Positions 41,396 through 50,684 of a stretch of DNA of 64,000 bases are shown in pieces (the first letter of the stretch is position 1; every line of letters starts with the position of its first letter). The notes under the pieces are model-generated. The model was not told where the DNA came from and searched no databases. It saw nothing but the letters and a program-made list of their open reading frames with translations. Both the position numbers and the translations under genes were made by a program. This DNA comes from Synechococcus sp. LTW-R (GTDB lineage: Bacteria; Cyanobacteriota; Cyanobacteriia; PCC-6307; Cyanobiaceae), in NCBI RefSeq assembly GCF_014217875.1, contig NZ_CP059060.1:1984001-2048000 (forward strand), given 5' to 3'.

Positions 41396-43225
41396 TCAAT
41401 AGTTGGCACCGCTACGGCGCTGGTGGACGGCGGTGGTGGCTTCGCCATCCAGCAGGGCGCCGGATCCCACCTGGGCGTAGATCAGCCAGTGGTCGCCGCA
41501 CTCCATGCGCTGTTTGACGCTGCAGTCCAACCAGGCCAGGGCGTCGGGGAGGATCGGCTGACCGCCGGGGCTCTCCTCCAGGTCCAGGCCCGCGAAGCGG
41601 TCGGCACCGGGAGCAAAGGGCTGGAGGAACTGCTTCATCGGTCCGCTCTCACGGCCGGAGGCCAGCACGTTGAGGGCGAAGGAATCGCCGACGTGCAGCA
41701 GGGCTTCCACGGCCCGGTCCTTGGCGACGGCCACGGTCAGGCCCGGCGGGGTAAAGCTCGCCTGGCTGACCCAGCTGGCGACCATGGCGCCGCTGAGTTG
41801 GCTTTCGCCACTGCCCTTGCGGGTGGTGAGCACGCAGAGGGACCCGATGACCCGACCAAGGGCGAGGACGGCGGGGTTGCTGCGGCTTTCGCTGAGGCCG
41901 CCGCTACTGGCGCTGCGGCGTTGGGCCTTGCGTTGGGCCGTGATCAAGCTGCGGCCGAGGCCGGTTCCGGTTTCCTCGAGGGTTTTGATCGTGGAGGCAT
42001 CGGGGCTGAACTTCACCCGGATTGGCTCAAAGGCGAACGTGAAGCCGCCGTCCCGCAGCTTGCTCTCCAACAGATCAATCGCCTCACCGCTCCAGCCGAA
42101 GCTGCCGAAGACGCCAACGGGTTTGGAGCGGTCCCCTTCGGCGAGCACCGTGCCCAGGGCCGAGACGATCGGCGTTGGGGCATGGCCCCCCAGGGTGGGG
42201 GAGCCGATGAGCAGCGCATCGCAACTGCGGATCGTCTCCAGCAGTTTTTCGGCGGGGGTGAATTCGCAGTTGACGCTCTCGACCCGCACGCCGGTGCGGG
42301 AGACCCCTTGGGCGAGGGCGTCGGCGATGGCGGCGGTGTTGCCGTAGGCGCTGGCGAAGAGCAGGGCCACCGAGAGGCTGGAGCGTTCCTGGGATTCACC
42401 CCAGCGGCGGTAGTCCACCAGCAGGCTGCGCCAGCTCTCGGCAATGGCCGGGCCATGGCCGGGGGCGATGCAGCGGATGGAGAGCTCATCGAGGCGGTTG
42501 AGTACTGCTTCCACCTGGCGGGCCATCGGCGCCATCAGGCAGTCATAGAAGTACCGCCGGTCTTCCTCGGTGCTGCTGCGGTTCGCTTCCGCCCAGTCCT
42601 GGCTGCAGAGGTGGGCCGAGAAGAACTTGCCGCTCATCAGCAGGCCGGTGGTCTCCTCGAAGGCCATCAGGGCACCGGGCCAGCGCGGGGTTGGCGCGGA
42701 GAGCAGGTTGATCGTGTAGCCGTCGGGGCGCTCGATGCTGTCTTCGCCCCGCACCACGGTCAGGGGCGGGAGCGGCGGTAGGGCCGGGGGTTCCGCTTCG
42801 CCGGCGGGTGTGGGTTTGCGCTGGGCCCAGAGGTCCTGGAGCAGCTTGGCGCCGGGGTTGGAGGCGATCAGCCTCAGCTTGTCCCAGCGCCGGGCCAGCT
42901 CATGCAGCAGGGCAATTCGGTTGGGGTTGACGTGGCTGACGACCACCTGCAGCTCGGTGCTGCTGGGCACGAGGGCCGCAAGCTGCTCGAGGTAGGGCTC
43001 CGCGAAGGAGGCGCCGGGGGGGTGGACCAAGAGCGCGGCGGCGCTGCCGATCTGCTCGCCCTCTCCATTCCTGGGCAGGAACAGAAAGCTGTTGGCCGTC
43101 GTGCCGCGCTCCAGGCCGTATTCGACCTCAAAGCGCAGGCGCTTGGGGCTGAGGCACCGCAGGCAGACCAGTCCCGGTTCAACCGGCAGCTGGATGACCT
43201 GCCGTTCTGCAGTGGCGCTGGCCAT
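41396..43225 (-). CDS. flv1: Flavodiiron protein, Flv1 type
   Basis: Flv1 works with Flv3 to reduce oxygen to water downstream of photosystem I. The 609 residues comprise a beta-lactamase-like diiron domain, a flavodoxin domain (ALLFASAYGNTAAIADAL) and a C-terminal flavin reductase-like domain (GAMVASWVSQASFTPPGL). At the diiron motif the sequence reads VVVSHVNPNR instead of HXEXDH, so canonical ligands are replaced, as is known for Flv1 and Flv2 partners. The ATG overlaps the TGA of flv3, giving a one-to-one operon. Confidence 0.9.
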   Translation of the reverse strand: MASATAERQVIQLPVEPGLVCLRCLSPKRLRFEVEYGLERGTTANSFLFLPRNGEGEQIGSAAALLVHPPGASFAEPYLEQLAALVPSSTELQVVVSHVNPNRIALLHELARRWDKLRLIASNPGAKLLQDLWAQRKPTPAGEAEPPALPPLPPLTVVRGEDSIERPDGYTINLLSAPTPRWPGALMAFEETTGLLMSGKFFSAHLCSQDWAEANRSSTEEDRRYFYDCLMAPMARQVEAVLNRLDELSIRCIAPGHGPAIAESWRSLLVDYRRWGESQERSSLSVALLFASAYGNTAAIADALAQGVSRTGVRVESVNCEFTPAEKLLETIRSCDALLIGSPTLGGHAPTPIVSALGTVLAEGDRSKPVGVFGSFGWSGEAIDLLESKLRDGGFTFAFEPIRVKFSPDASTIKTLEETGTGLGRSLITAQRKAQRRSASSGGLSESRSNPAVLALGRVIGSLCVLTTRKGSGESQLSGAMVASWVSQASFTPPGLTVAVAKDRAVEALLHVGDSFALNVLASGRESGPMKQFLQPFAPGADRFAGLDLEESPGGQPILPDALAWLDCSVKQRMECGDHWLIYAQVGSGALLDGEATTAVHQRRSGANY

Positions 43226-44964
43226 CAGTAATGGTTCCCCACTTTGCGGTGGTGGACGGCGGTGCGGGCCTCGGTGTCCGAGACATTCCCCTGCTCCACC
43301 TCGCCGTAGATGATCCAGTGGTCGGGGCCCTCCATCCGCTGGCTGACGCGGCAGCCGAGGAAGGCCAGGGCATCGCCGAGGACTGGGCCGCCATTGGCGA
43401 CGCCCTCGAGGGTGCTGACGCCGGCGAAGCGATCCGCCCCCGGCGGGAAGCGCTTGAGGAAGTGCCGCATCAGGTCCTGGTAGTTGTCCTCCCGCAGGAT
43501 GTTGAGCACGAAGCGATCGCCCACCTGCAGCAGGGCTTCGATGGCCCGGTCCTTGGCGACGGCCACGGTGATGCCGGGGGGATCAAAACTGGCCTGGCTG
43601 ACCCAGCTGGCGACCATCGCGGAGGCGCGCTCCTCCTGACGGGCGGTCACCACGTAGAGGCCTCCGGAGAGACGACCGAGGGCTTTGTCGAGATCGCCAT
43701 CGAGGGACTTCATGGCCGCGATGGTCTTGGCTCGGGTGAGGAGTTGACCGAGGTCGGTGCCGGCTTCTTCGCAGCGCTGGTAGTCGTTGCCATCGGGAAC
43801 CTGGCGCACCCGCAGGGGCTCGAAGGCCTCCTTCTGGCCCATGCTGCGCAGCTGCGTGGCGACCGCGTCAATCGGCTCGTCGTTGCCGCCGTAGGCGTCG
43901 TAGCTGCCGATCCACTGTTTGGGTTTCAGGGCCGCCAGCAGGGTGCCGATGGAGGCCTGGAGTTCGGGGTCAGGATTGGCGGGCCAGGTTGGGACGACGA
44001 CGGCGCTCGCTTCACCAATCAAGGCGCTGAGTTCCTGGGCGTCGGTGGCTCGCAGGTCCACGAGTTGCACCTGGGCTTCGGCTTTACCGATGCCCCTGGC
44101 AATGGCCTGGCTGAGGCGGTCGCAGAAGCCGTATTGGCTGAGGTAGCAAACGGCGGCATAGGCCTCCCCTTTGCTGCGGTCGCTGCTCCAGTCCTTGTAG
44201 TCCCCCATCCAGAGGTTGAGGTGGTGGCGTAGCAGCGGACCGTGGCCGGTGGCGATCGTGTTGATGGTGCCCTCGAGGCCATCCATGCGCTTCATCGCCT
44301 GGAGGACACTGCGGGCGTTGGGGCCCATCAGGCAGTCGTAATAGAAGCGGAAGTCCGGAGCCAGGGCGCCGGGGTCCAGATCGAAGGTGTCCTCGGAGCA
44401 GTAGTGCATCCCGAAGGCATCGCAGGTGTAGAGGATCCCGGTGCCGTGGTCGAAGGAAAAGATGGTGTCCGGCCAGTGCAGGTTGGGGGCACTGAGGAAC
44501 TCAAAGTGGTGTTGGATCCCGCTCTCGGGGTTGGTGCCCAGGTCGAGTTCATCGCCGCTTTTGACCGCGCGGCTCTTGAAGGGTCGATGCACCTGGTTTT
44601 CCAGGAATTGAATCGCGACCTTGGAGCCCACGACTTCAATGTCGGGGTTGAGGTCGATGACGTGACCCACCAGGCCGGAGTGGTCCGGTTCGGTGTGGCT
44701 GACGATCAGGACGTCGATCGCTTTGGGATCGATCTGCTCCTTGAGCAGGTCCAGCCAGGTCCCTTCGAACTTGAGGTGGCTGGTGTCGATTAAGGCGGTG
44801 CGCTCGCCCCGCACCAGAAAGCTGTTGTAGGTCGTGCCGTTGCGCAGGCCGAACTCAATGTCGAAGCGGCTGCGGTCCCAGTCCAGGGAGCGGATCGTGG
44901 TGGTGTCGCTGGCGATGGCCTCGCACTGCAGGCTCAGCCGGGGCGTGCTGGCAACGACAGCCAT
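43225..44964 (-). CDS. flv3: Flavodiiron protein, Flv3 type
   Basis: The 579-residue protein has the same three domains as its neighbour but a canonical diiron motif, VSHTEPDHSG (HXEXDH). The flavodoxin part includes PTWPANPDPELQAS and the flavin reductase part AMVASWVSQASFDPPG. Flv3 forms the hetero-oligomer with Flv1 that removes excess electrons under fluctuating light. It is the first gene of the pair. The assignment of 1 versus 3 follows the ligand pattern and gene pairing. Confidence 0.9.
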   Translation of the reverse strand: MAVVASTPRLSLQCEAIASDTTTIRSLDWDRSRFDIEFGLRNGTTYNSFLVRGERTALIDTSHLKFEGTWLDLLKEQIDPKAIDVLIVSHTEPDHSGLVGHVIDLNPDIEVVGSKVAIQFLENQVHRPFKSRAVKSGDELDLGTNPESGIQHHFEFLSAPNLHWPDTIFSFDHGTGILYTCDAFGMHYCSEDTFDLDPGALAPDFRFYYDCLMGPNARSVLQAMKRMDGLEGTINTIATGHGPLLRHHLNLWMGDYKDWSSDRSKGEAYAAVCYLSQYGFCDRLSQAIARGIGKAEAQVQLVDLRATDAQELSALIGEASAVVVPTWPANPDPELQASIGTLLAALKPKQWIGSYDAYGGNDEPIDAVATQLRSMGQKEAFEPLRVRQVPDGNDYQRCEEAGTDLGQLLTRAKTIAAMKSLDGDLDKALGRLSGGLYVVTARQEERASAMVASWVSQASFDPPGITVAVAKDRAIEALLQVGDRFVLNILREDNYQDLMRHFLKRFPPGADRFAGVSTLEGVANGGPVLGDALAFLGCRVSQRMEGPDHWIIYGEVEQGNVSDTEARTAVHHRKVGNHY

Positions 44965-45038
44965 GGGATCACCAGGGGGGTGGGTGAACTCTACGGAGCT
45001 TCTCCAGGGAGCTGGCTAATGACCTTTGGCATGGCCAG

Positions 45039-45065
45039 AAAAAAGCCCTGGCGTTTGGCCAGGGC
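45039..45065 (-). terminator. Rho-independent terminator of hsp20
   Basis: On the minus strand GCCCTGGC pairs with GCCAGGGC (8 bp, 5-base loop) and is followed by TTTTTT. It lies 43 bases downstream of the hsp20 stop and isolates it from flv3. Confidence 0.9.
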
Positions 45066-45107
45066 TCGGTCCCGTCTCTCTCTGGTTGGTGTGATCGTTC
45101 TGGTCGC

Positions 45108-45503
45108 TTAGCCCTCCACCTTCACGGAAACGGTGGTCATGGTTTGGGCCTTGGGGGCGGTGACCAGCAGCAGCCCGTCGCGGTAGTGGGCCTCGAGGCC
45201 CTCCCGGTCGATGCCGGAGGGGAAGCGGAAGCTGCGGCTCCAGGTGCCGTAGCGGAATTCGCTCAGGAGCGGCGCTTGGGCGTCGGCGGCCTCCTCGGGG
45301 GCGAGGCGCTCGGCGCTGATGACGAGGGTGCGATCGGTGGCTTTGACATCGATCGAGTCACGCTTCACGCCCGGCAGTTCCAAGGTGATGGCGAAGCCAG
45401 CCTCGGTTTCACGCACTTCAGCGGCGGGGACGCGCTCAGCGGTGTGCAGCTGCTGCTCGAGTTGTTCGAACAGATCAAAGGGTGATTGGCGCAGGGTCAG
45501 CAT
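45108..45503 (-). CDS. Small heat-shock protein, Hsp20/alpha-crystallin family
   Basis: The 131-residue protein has the alpha-crystallin domain: VRETEAGFAITLELPGVKRDSIDVKATDRTL-type strands, then FRYGTWSRSFRFPSGIDREGLEAHYRDGLLLVTAPK, which includes the dimerisation loop. It holds unfolded proteins without ATP and protects thylakoid and soluble proteins in cyanobacteria. SD GGAGGA precedes the ATG. Upstream GCGGG/CCCGC can pair near the start and might act as a weak RNA thermometer, but this is speculative. Confidence 0.88.
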   Translation of the reverse strand: MLTLRQSPFDLFEQLEQQLHTAERVPAAEVRETEAGFAITLELPGVKRDSIDVKATDRTLVISAERLAPEEAADAQAPLLSEFRYGTWSRSFRFPSGIDREGLEAHYRDGLLLVTAPKAQTMTTVSVKVEG

Positions 45504-45664
45504 GGCTGTTCCTCCAAGACTTGACTGGGCGGGGTGTTGCCCGCAACGCCAATGTGGCCCCGCTGAATGAGAACTAAGAGAGCGAGAACCGACCCTCTCA
45601 GTACGGCCCTCACCCCTCGGGTTCGGTTGCTACGCCTGGGTTGTCGTGGGAGCCGAACCGCTGT

Positions 45665-46159
45665 TCAGAGCCACCACCAATCGCTGAAGGCCGCCGCCTG
45701 GCCGCAGGGGCGTCCATCGGGGTCACTCAGGCACCAGAGCCGGGCGTTGTGGATTTGAAAGCGCCGGCCCGTGCTGCTGATGCGGATGCCGCTGTAGCCC
45801 TCGATCGCCTGTTGCTGCAACGCTTGCTGCAGCGCCAGGGAGCGGCTTTGGCGCTCTTGGGCTTCGGCGGTCAGGCGCGAGGGCATGCCGACCATGGCGC
45901 CCCAGGGGCGCTCCCAGAGTTGAAGGGCCGCGGCGTTGGCGTAGGTCAGGCAGGGGTCGCTGCTGCCGTCATGGGCCAGCACGACGAGATCCGCCGAGAA
46001 GAGTTCTTGGGCCGATGGGGCCAGGGTTCGGCCAAAGGCCTGGGTGTGGGAGCGGAGGATCCGCTCGGCCAAATGCCGCTTCCCGGGGGTGAGCCAAGGG
46101 GCGGGTGCTTGCTCGAGTTGTTGCCGCCTCAGGCGGTGGCGCCGATCCCTCAGAGGCAC
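45665..46159 (-). CDS. MEKHLA (PAS-like) domain protein
   Basis: The 164-residue protein carries a PAS-like core: HDGSSDPCLTYANAAALQLW, then MVGMPSRLTAEAQERQSR, which matches the MEKHLA domain, and ends with a Trp-rich strand AAAFSDWWWL. No kinase or other output domain is attached. Such stand-alone proteins are found in cyanobacteria and their ligand is unknown. The next gene upstream (SWIM protein) ends one base away on the same strand. Confidence 0.72.
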   Translation of the reverse strand: MPLRDRRHRLRRQQLEQAPAPWLTPGKRHLAERILRSHTQAFGRTLAPSAQELFSADLVVLAHDGSSDPCLTYANAAALQLWERPWGAMVGMPSRLTAEAQERQSRSLALQQALQQQAIEGYSGIRISSTGRRFQIHNARLWCLSDPDGRPCGQAAAFSDWWWL

Positions 46160-46160
46160 C

Positions 46161-47054
46161 TCAGTCGTCCTGGTTGCTGCCGGCGGCCATCGCGGTGGCC
46201 ATCGCAGTGGAACCGAAGCTGGCCCCCTGGGCCTTCAGGTGTTCGACGAATTGCTTGCCGGCCTCGGGGAAGCGGCCGTCTTCTGCCAAGGGGATCGCGC
46301 CGGCTTCATCCAAACCGGTGTCCCCCTCCATGGCTGGGGTGATCACCACCAGGCCCGGATCCAGGGCTGCTCCGTAGCGCCACCAGCGTTTGGGCTCGCG
46401 GATCGAGATCGGTGCTGGGTTGGCTTGAGGGGTGACCGCCGGCTCTGCATCGGGGTTGGCCTTGGCCTCTTTGGCTTTCTTGGCGAGCAGGGCCCTGCGC
46501 TTCACGGCCAGGTCGCTGAGCAGCTGGGCGCGGGTGCGGCCCCGCAGCTGGAAGAGGACGAAGGGGTCTTCGCTGAAGCGCTCCCCCATCAAGTAGTAGA
46601 CGGCGCTGACGTGCTTGCAGGGGTTGACCTTGTCCGGGCAGGTGCATTCGCTGCGCACCTCCTGCAACTTGAAGGGGAAGAGGCGCTTGCCACTGGCCGC
46701 GAAGGCGCGCTCGATGTCCTGCGGCATCACCCCCGCCAGGAGTTGGGCGGACCAACGGGCTTTTTGGCCGAGGGCCTCGAGGACGTAGTTCCAGTCCTCG
46801 TCGTTGAGGACATCCAGCCAGAGCTTCACCTTGTAAGGGTCTTCGCCGCTGCCCTGCACCCGGGCGTGAACGCGGCGGCCTTCAAAGCGGATCGAGAGGA
46901 CATTGCCTTCGCGGGCGTAGGCCCAGGCCCGCTCCAAGCGCTTCTTGAAGCGATAGCCGTTGATCAGCTCCATCCACTGCTCAACCCACCAGGGCTGCTG
47001 GCTCAAGCCCTCATCGCCGAGCTGGGTGGTGATGCCGTTGGAGGAAAGGGTCAT
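46161..47054 (-). CDS. SWIM zinc-finger protein
   Basis: The 297-residue protein contains one SWIM finger: CTCPDKVNPCKHVSAVYYLM supplies the CXC...CXH zinc ligands. The N-terminus (WWVEQWMELINGYRFKKRLERAW) is aromatic and basic. SWIM proteins often accompany SNF2 helicases and are thought to bind DNA or proteins. The gene follows the SNF2 gene by four bases on the same strand, so they are probably one operon and one functional unit. Confidence 0.87.
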   Translation of the reverse strand: MTLSSNGITTQLGDEGLSQQPWWVEQWMELINGYRFKKRLERAWAYAREGNVLSIRFEGRRVHARVQGSGEDPYKVKLWLDVLNDEDWNYVLEALGQKARWSAQLLAGVMPQDIERAFAASGKRLFPFKLQEVRSECTCPDKVNPCKHVSAVYYLMGERFSEDPFVLFQLRGRTRAQLLSDLAVKRRALLAKKAKEAKANPDAEPAVTPQANPAPISIREPKRWWRYGAALDPGLVVITPAMEGDTGLDEAGAIPLAEDGRFPEAGKQFVEHLKAQGASFGSTAMATAMAAGSNQDD

Positions 47055-47058
47055 GGGA

Positions 47059-50000
47059 TTAGTCCTCGCTGAGGGTGACGAGTTCTTTGAGTTGGCTCAC
47101 ATCCATGCCGCCGAGCCAATCCTCACCGGAGCCCACGATGTCTTCGGCGAGTTTCGACTTCTCTTTGATCATGCGGTCGATGCGCTCTTCGACGGAGCCG
47201 CTGGTGATGAACTTGTGGACCATCACCCGGTTCTGCTGGCCGATGCGGTAGGCCCGGTCGGTGGCCTGGTTTTCCACCGCGGGGTTCCACCAGCGGTCGA
47301 TGTGGAAGACGTGACTGGCGCGGGTCAGGTTCAGGCCAACGCCGCCGGCCTTGAGGGACAGCAGGAAGAGTTGCGGGCCGCGGGGGTCGTCTTGGAAGCG
47401 GTCGACCATGGCCTGACGCTCGGTCTTGCTGGTGCTGCCGTAGAGGAAGGGCACCTCTTGGCGCCACTTGTGCTCGAGGTGGGCCTTGAGGAGGTGGCCC
47501 CATTCGGCGAACTGGGTGAAGAGCAGGGCCCGATCGCCGGCCTCCACCACTTCCTCGAGGATCTCCTCGAGCCGCTGCACCTTGGCGCTCCGGGCGGCGA
47601 ACTCCTTGAAGAAGCTGGCATCCGCGTCCGCGGGGTCCTGCTTGAGGGCGAGGGCCGGGTGGTTGCAGATCTGCTTGAGCTTTGTGAGCAGGGCCAGCAC
47701 CTGACCGTGTTTCTGGCCCAGGGACGCCCGGGCGATCGCATCGAGGCTCTCGTCTACGGTCTTGGAGTAAAGCTTTTTCTGCTCGGGGGCCAGACCCACC
47801 CATTCGCTCAGTTCCACCTTTTCGGGCAGGTCGGAAATGATCGACTTGTCGGTCTTCAGGCGGCGGAGGATGAAGGGGCCCACGCGGCCCTTCAGGTCCC
47901 GTAGGGATGACATGTCGCCGTAGCGCTCGATCGGCATCCGGTAGCGCTGGCGGAAGAACGGCTCATCGCCGAGCACCTTGGGATTGAGGAAATCCATCAG
48001 GGCCCAGAGCTCGCTCACCCGGTTCTCCACCGGGGTGCCGGTCAGGGCAATGCGGAAGCGGGGACCCTTGCCGGGGCGTCCCATGTCTCGGGCCGCCATG
48101 GACTGCTTGGCGGTGTGGTTTTTGATCGCCTGGGCTTCATCGATTACGACCCCCTGCCAGTCGACCTTGTCCAGCAGCTCGCTGTCCCGTTGCAGCAGGC
48201 CATAGGTGGTCAGGACCAGATCCACGCCCTTCAGTGCTTTTTTGAGGGCTTCCGCGCTGGAGGGGCGGCGGGGGCCGTAGTGCTCGTTGACCGTCAGGTC
48301 CGGGGTAAAGGCCGCGGCTTCCCGCTTCCAGTTCGTCAGCACCGAGGTGGGGGCCACGAGCAGCACGGGGCGCTTGAGCTCCTCTTCGGCCTTGAGGTGT
48401 TGGAGGAAGGCCAAGAGCTGAATCGTTTTGCCCAGACCCATGTCGTCGGCCAGGCAGGCGCCCTGATCGAAGCGGTGCAGGAAGGCCAGCCAGCCCAGGC
48501 CGCGCTCCTGGTAGGGCCTCAGTTGCCCGGCAAAGCCAGGGGGCGCCGGCAGGGGATCGGGGGCCTTCTGTTGGTGGTACTGCTCGAGGACCGCCTGCAG
48601 GCGGGGCCCGGCGGTGAAGGCGTGAACCGGCAGCCGCGCCAGGGTCTCGCCCTCGTTGCCCGTGATGCGCAGGGCGTCATCGAGGCTGAAGGGCGGCTCC
48701 GAGGAGCAGAACTTCTCGGCGTTCTTGAGGTCCAGCGGCCGCAATTCGATCCAGGCGCCTTTGTGTTGCACCAGGGGGCTGCGCTTGGCCGAGAGCTTCT
48801 CGAGGTCCTTCAGGTTCAGCGTGACCCCGCCGATCATGAATTCCCAGCGCCAATCCAGGCTTTCGCCGAGTGTGAAGCCGCGGGATTTCTCGGGCAGCTC
48901 GGCCGTGATCGCCAAGCCCAGGCGGCTGGCCAGGCCCCCGGAGAGGCTGGCCGGGAGGACCACACCGACACCCACATCCCGCAGACGGGCCGCGGCGGTG
49001 CGCACCAGAACAAAGGCCTCCGCGGGGGTGAGCTGCATCGCCTCGGGAGTCGCGGCATCGAGGCCCCGCTCCAGCGGCTCAAAGGCCAAGAGGGCCCGGC
49101 CTAGGCCCTCCAGCAGCAGCGCCCCGGGCTGCTCCAGTTGCAGTTCACCGAGGGCCAGGGTGCTGTCGCCCGCGGCCCAGACCAGGCCGGCCGGCAACCG
49201 CAGGGTCGGGTCAGCCTCCGCTTGAAGGCCGAATTTCAGCTCCCAGAGTTCCTCCCCTTCTGGCGGGGTGAAGAGCTCGAGGCAGGCCCGGGCAGGGGCG
49301 ACCTTGCCGGCGACGGTCTCGCGCCAGTGGTTGCTGGCGCCGCAGAGACGCTCCTGTTCTTCCTCGTCGAGTTTGAGCTTGCCGTCGCGGCTGGCGAGGC
49401 CCTCTTCCCAGGCCGCCAGCAGGGGGTCTAGGCCTGCTGCGCCCGGCTGGAAGGCTTCCCGCAGCTGCCCGTCCACCAGCTTGTCGACGATGCTCGCCAC
49501 CAGGAGCCGATTGGAGCGGGGACGGCCGCAGGCCAACTGGGGATCGGGGCTGGAGGCGGCCACCACCTGGGGCATCTGGGAGGCCAGCTCCTCCAGCCGG
49601 CGGCGGTCGTCTTCCCGGTTGAGTAGCGGGCGCCAGCTGGCTTTGCCGTCCGCGCTCTCCGGCAGCCAGCGGCCCCGGGCGATCAGGCTGAGGCACCAGC
49701 GCTGGACGTGGCACCACCAGAGCAGGTCATCCCCCAGGCCCGCCTCATAGGCGCCTGAGAGGGGCAATTGATTGAGCCATTCGGCAGCGGGGCCGGGTTT
49801 GAGGAACCAACCCTCCACCTGCCAGGGCCACCAGCTCAGGTCCTTGGGGAGGGGTTCCCCGGATTGCAGCGGTAGGCCACTCCAGCGGCTGCTGTCTGTG
49901 CTCTTGGTGCCGCGGCTTTGCTGCTGGCGGCTAGGCAGGGTCAGGGTGACGGTGGCCTGACGCAGGTCCTCGGACCAGAAGTTGTTGTCGTCGAGCCAGG

Positions 50001-50178
50001 TCGCCAGATCGTCCAGATCCAGGCTCAGGGGGTGGAAGGGGGCCTCTTCCTGTGGGCTGACGGGTTCAGCCACACGCCAGGTATCCGCCCAGATCAAGAG
50101 GCCGGCGGTGGGCGCCTTGCCTTTGGCGAAGCTCCCCGCCGGGACGACGGGCAGCCAGGTGGCATGCAGCAGGCTCAT
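47059..50178 (-). CDS. SNF2-family DEAD/DEAH-box ATPase
   Basis: The 1039-residue protein has a long N-terminal bacterial SNF2-associated region (about residues 1-560) and a two-lobe SNF2 motor. Motif I is DDMGLGKTIQLLAF, motif II DEAQAIKN, motif III LTGTPVENR, and motifs V-VI SLKAGGVGLNLTRA and ATDRAYRIGQ. Such ATPases translocate on double-stranded DNA; HepA/RapA-like members act on RNA polymerase. It heads the SWIM and MEKHLA genes. The biological target is unknown. Confidence 0.92.
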   Translation of the reverse strand: MSLLHATWLPVVPAGSFAKGKAPTAGLLIWADTWRVAEPVSPQEEAPFHPLSLDLDDLATWLDDNNFWSEDLRQATVTLTLPSRQQQSRGTKSTDSSRWSGLPLQSGEPLPKDLSWWPWQVEGWFLKPGPAAEWLNQLPLSGAYEAGLGDDLLWWCHVQRWCLSLIARGRWLPESADGKASWRPLLNREDDRRRLEELASQMPQVVAASSPDPQLACGRPRSNRLLVASIVDKLVDGQLREAFQPGAAGLDPLLAAWEEGLASRDGKLKLDEEEQERLCGASNHWRETVAGKVAPARACLELFTPPEGEELWELKFGLQAEADPTLRLPAGLVWAAGDSTLALGELQLEQPGALLLEGLGRALLAFEPLERGLDAATPEAMQLTPAEAFVLVRTAAARLRDVGVGVVLPASLSGGLASRLGLAITAELPEKSRGFTLGESLDWRWEFMIGGVTLNLKDLEKLSAKRSPLVQHKGAWIELRPLDLKNAEKFCSSEPPFSLDDALRITGNEGETLARLPVHAFTAGPRLQAVLEQYHQQKAPDPLPAPPGFAGQLRPYQERGLGWLAFLHRFDQGACLADDMGLGKTIQLLAFLQHLKAEEELKRPVLLVAPTSVLTNWKREAAAFTPDLTVNEHYGPRRPSSAEALKKALKGVDLVLTTYGLLQRDSELLDKVDWQGVVIDEAQAIKNHTAKQSMAARDMGRPGKGPRFRIALTGTPVENRVSELWALMDFLNPKVLGDEPFFRQRYRMPIERYGDMSSLRDLKGRVGPFILRRLKTDKSIISDLPEKVELSEWVGLAPEQKKLYSKTVDESLDAIARASLGQKHGQVLALLTKLKQICNHPALALKQDPADADASFFKEFAARSAKVQRLEEILEEVVEAGDRALLFTQFAEWGHLLKAHLEHKWRQEVPFLYGSTSKTERQAMVDRFQDDPRGPQLFLLSLKAGGVGLNLTRASHVFHIDRWWNPAVENQATDRAYRIGQQNRVMVHKFITSGSVEERIDRMIKEKSKLAEDIVGSGEDWLGGMDVSQLKELVTLSED

Positions 50179-50196
50179 GGAGGCGGGGCCTGGGGT

Positions 50197-50643
50197 TCAG
50201 GGGCGCCGCTGGATCGGTTCAACCCGGGTCACGACAAGTCGCGATAGGGCCATCGATCCGTGCAACACCAGCGCGGCGCCGATCAGCGGCAACCAAGCAC
50301 GAATGAACCCCATCATCACAGTTGGCGCGACCTCAGCCAAGGTCTGGGGCCAAGGTTCCTGGAGCGGCCAGGGCAAAAGCGCCGGTAGGCCGAGGCTGTG
50401 GATGCCGCAGACCGCTCCGACGAGGCCCGCCTGCAGGTGGCTGTCGTTGGGGTCCACCCGCTGCAGGTGGAAGGCCAGGAGGCCATAGAAAAAGCCGCAG
50501 CCGCCAGCCCTCAGGGCCGATTCCAAGCCGAGTGGCAGCCCCAAGATCAAGGCGCTGAAGCCAGCCCCCAGGGCCCAGGCGATCGAGCGCAGCCGCAGTT
50601 CGGCCCGGCTGGGCTCAGCGGTGGCGGGGGAGGCGGCGCTCAT
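50197..50643 (-). CDS. Hypothetical membrane protein
   Basis: The 148-residue protein has three hydrophobic segments (about residues 22-55, 78-95 and 105-130), with small Gly-rich turns such as [13 protein letters not shown] and [19 protein letters not shown]. The soluble tail is short and basic. No domain is recognised. It lies 18 bases upstream of the SNF2 gene on the same strand and diverges from alaS. Confidence 0.6.
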   Translation of the reverse strand: MSAASPATAEPSRAELRLRSIAWALGAGFSALILGLPLGLESALRAGGCGFFYGLLAFHLQRVDPNDSHLQAGLVGAVCGIHSLGLPALLPWPLQEPWPQTLAEVAPTVMMGFIRAWLPLIGAALVLHGSMALSRLVVTRVEPIQRRP

Positions 50644-50684
50644 GCTGCGCGATCATGCCGGGTTCAGGCTCGTTTTGCTTCGCC

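Noticed and set aside
45620-45659. GGTTCGG/CCGAACC inverted repeat upstream of hsp20 as a terminator
   Set aside because: The loop is 26 bases and no T-run follows; it may be chance.
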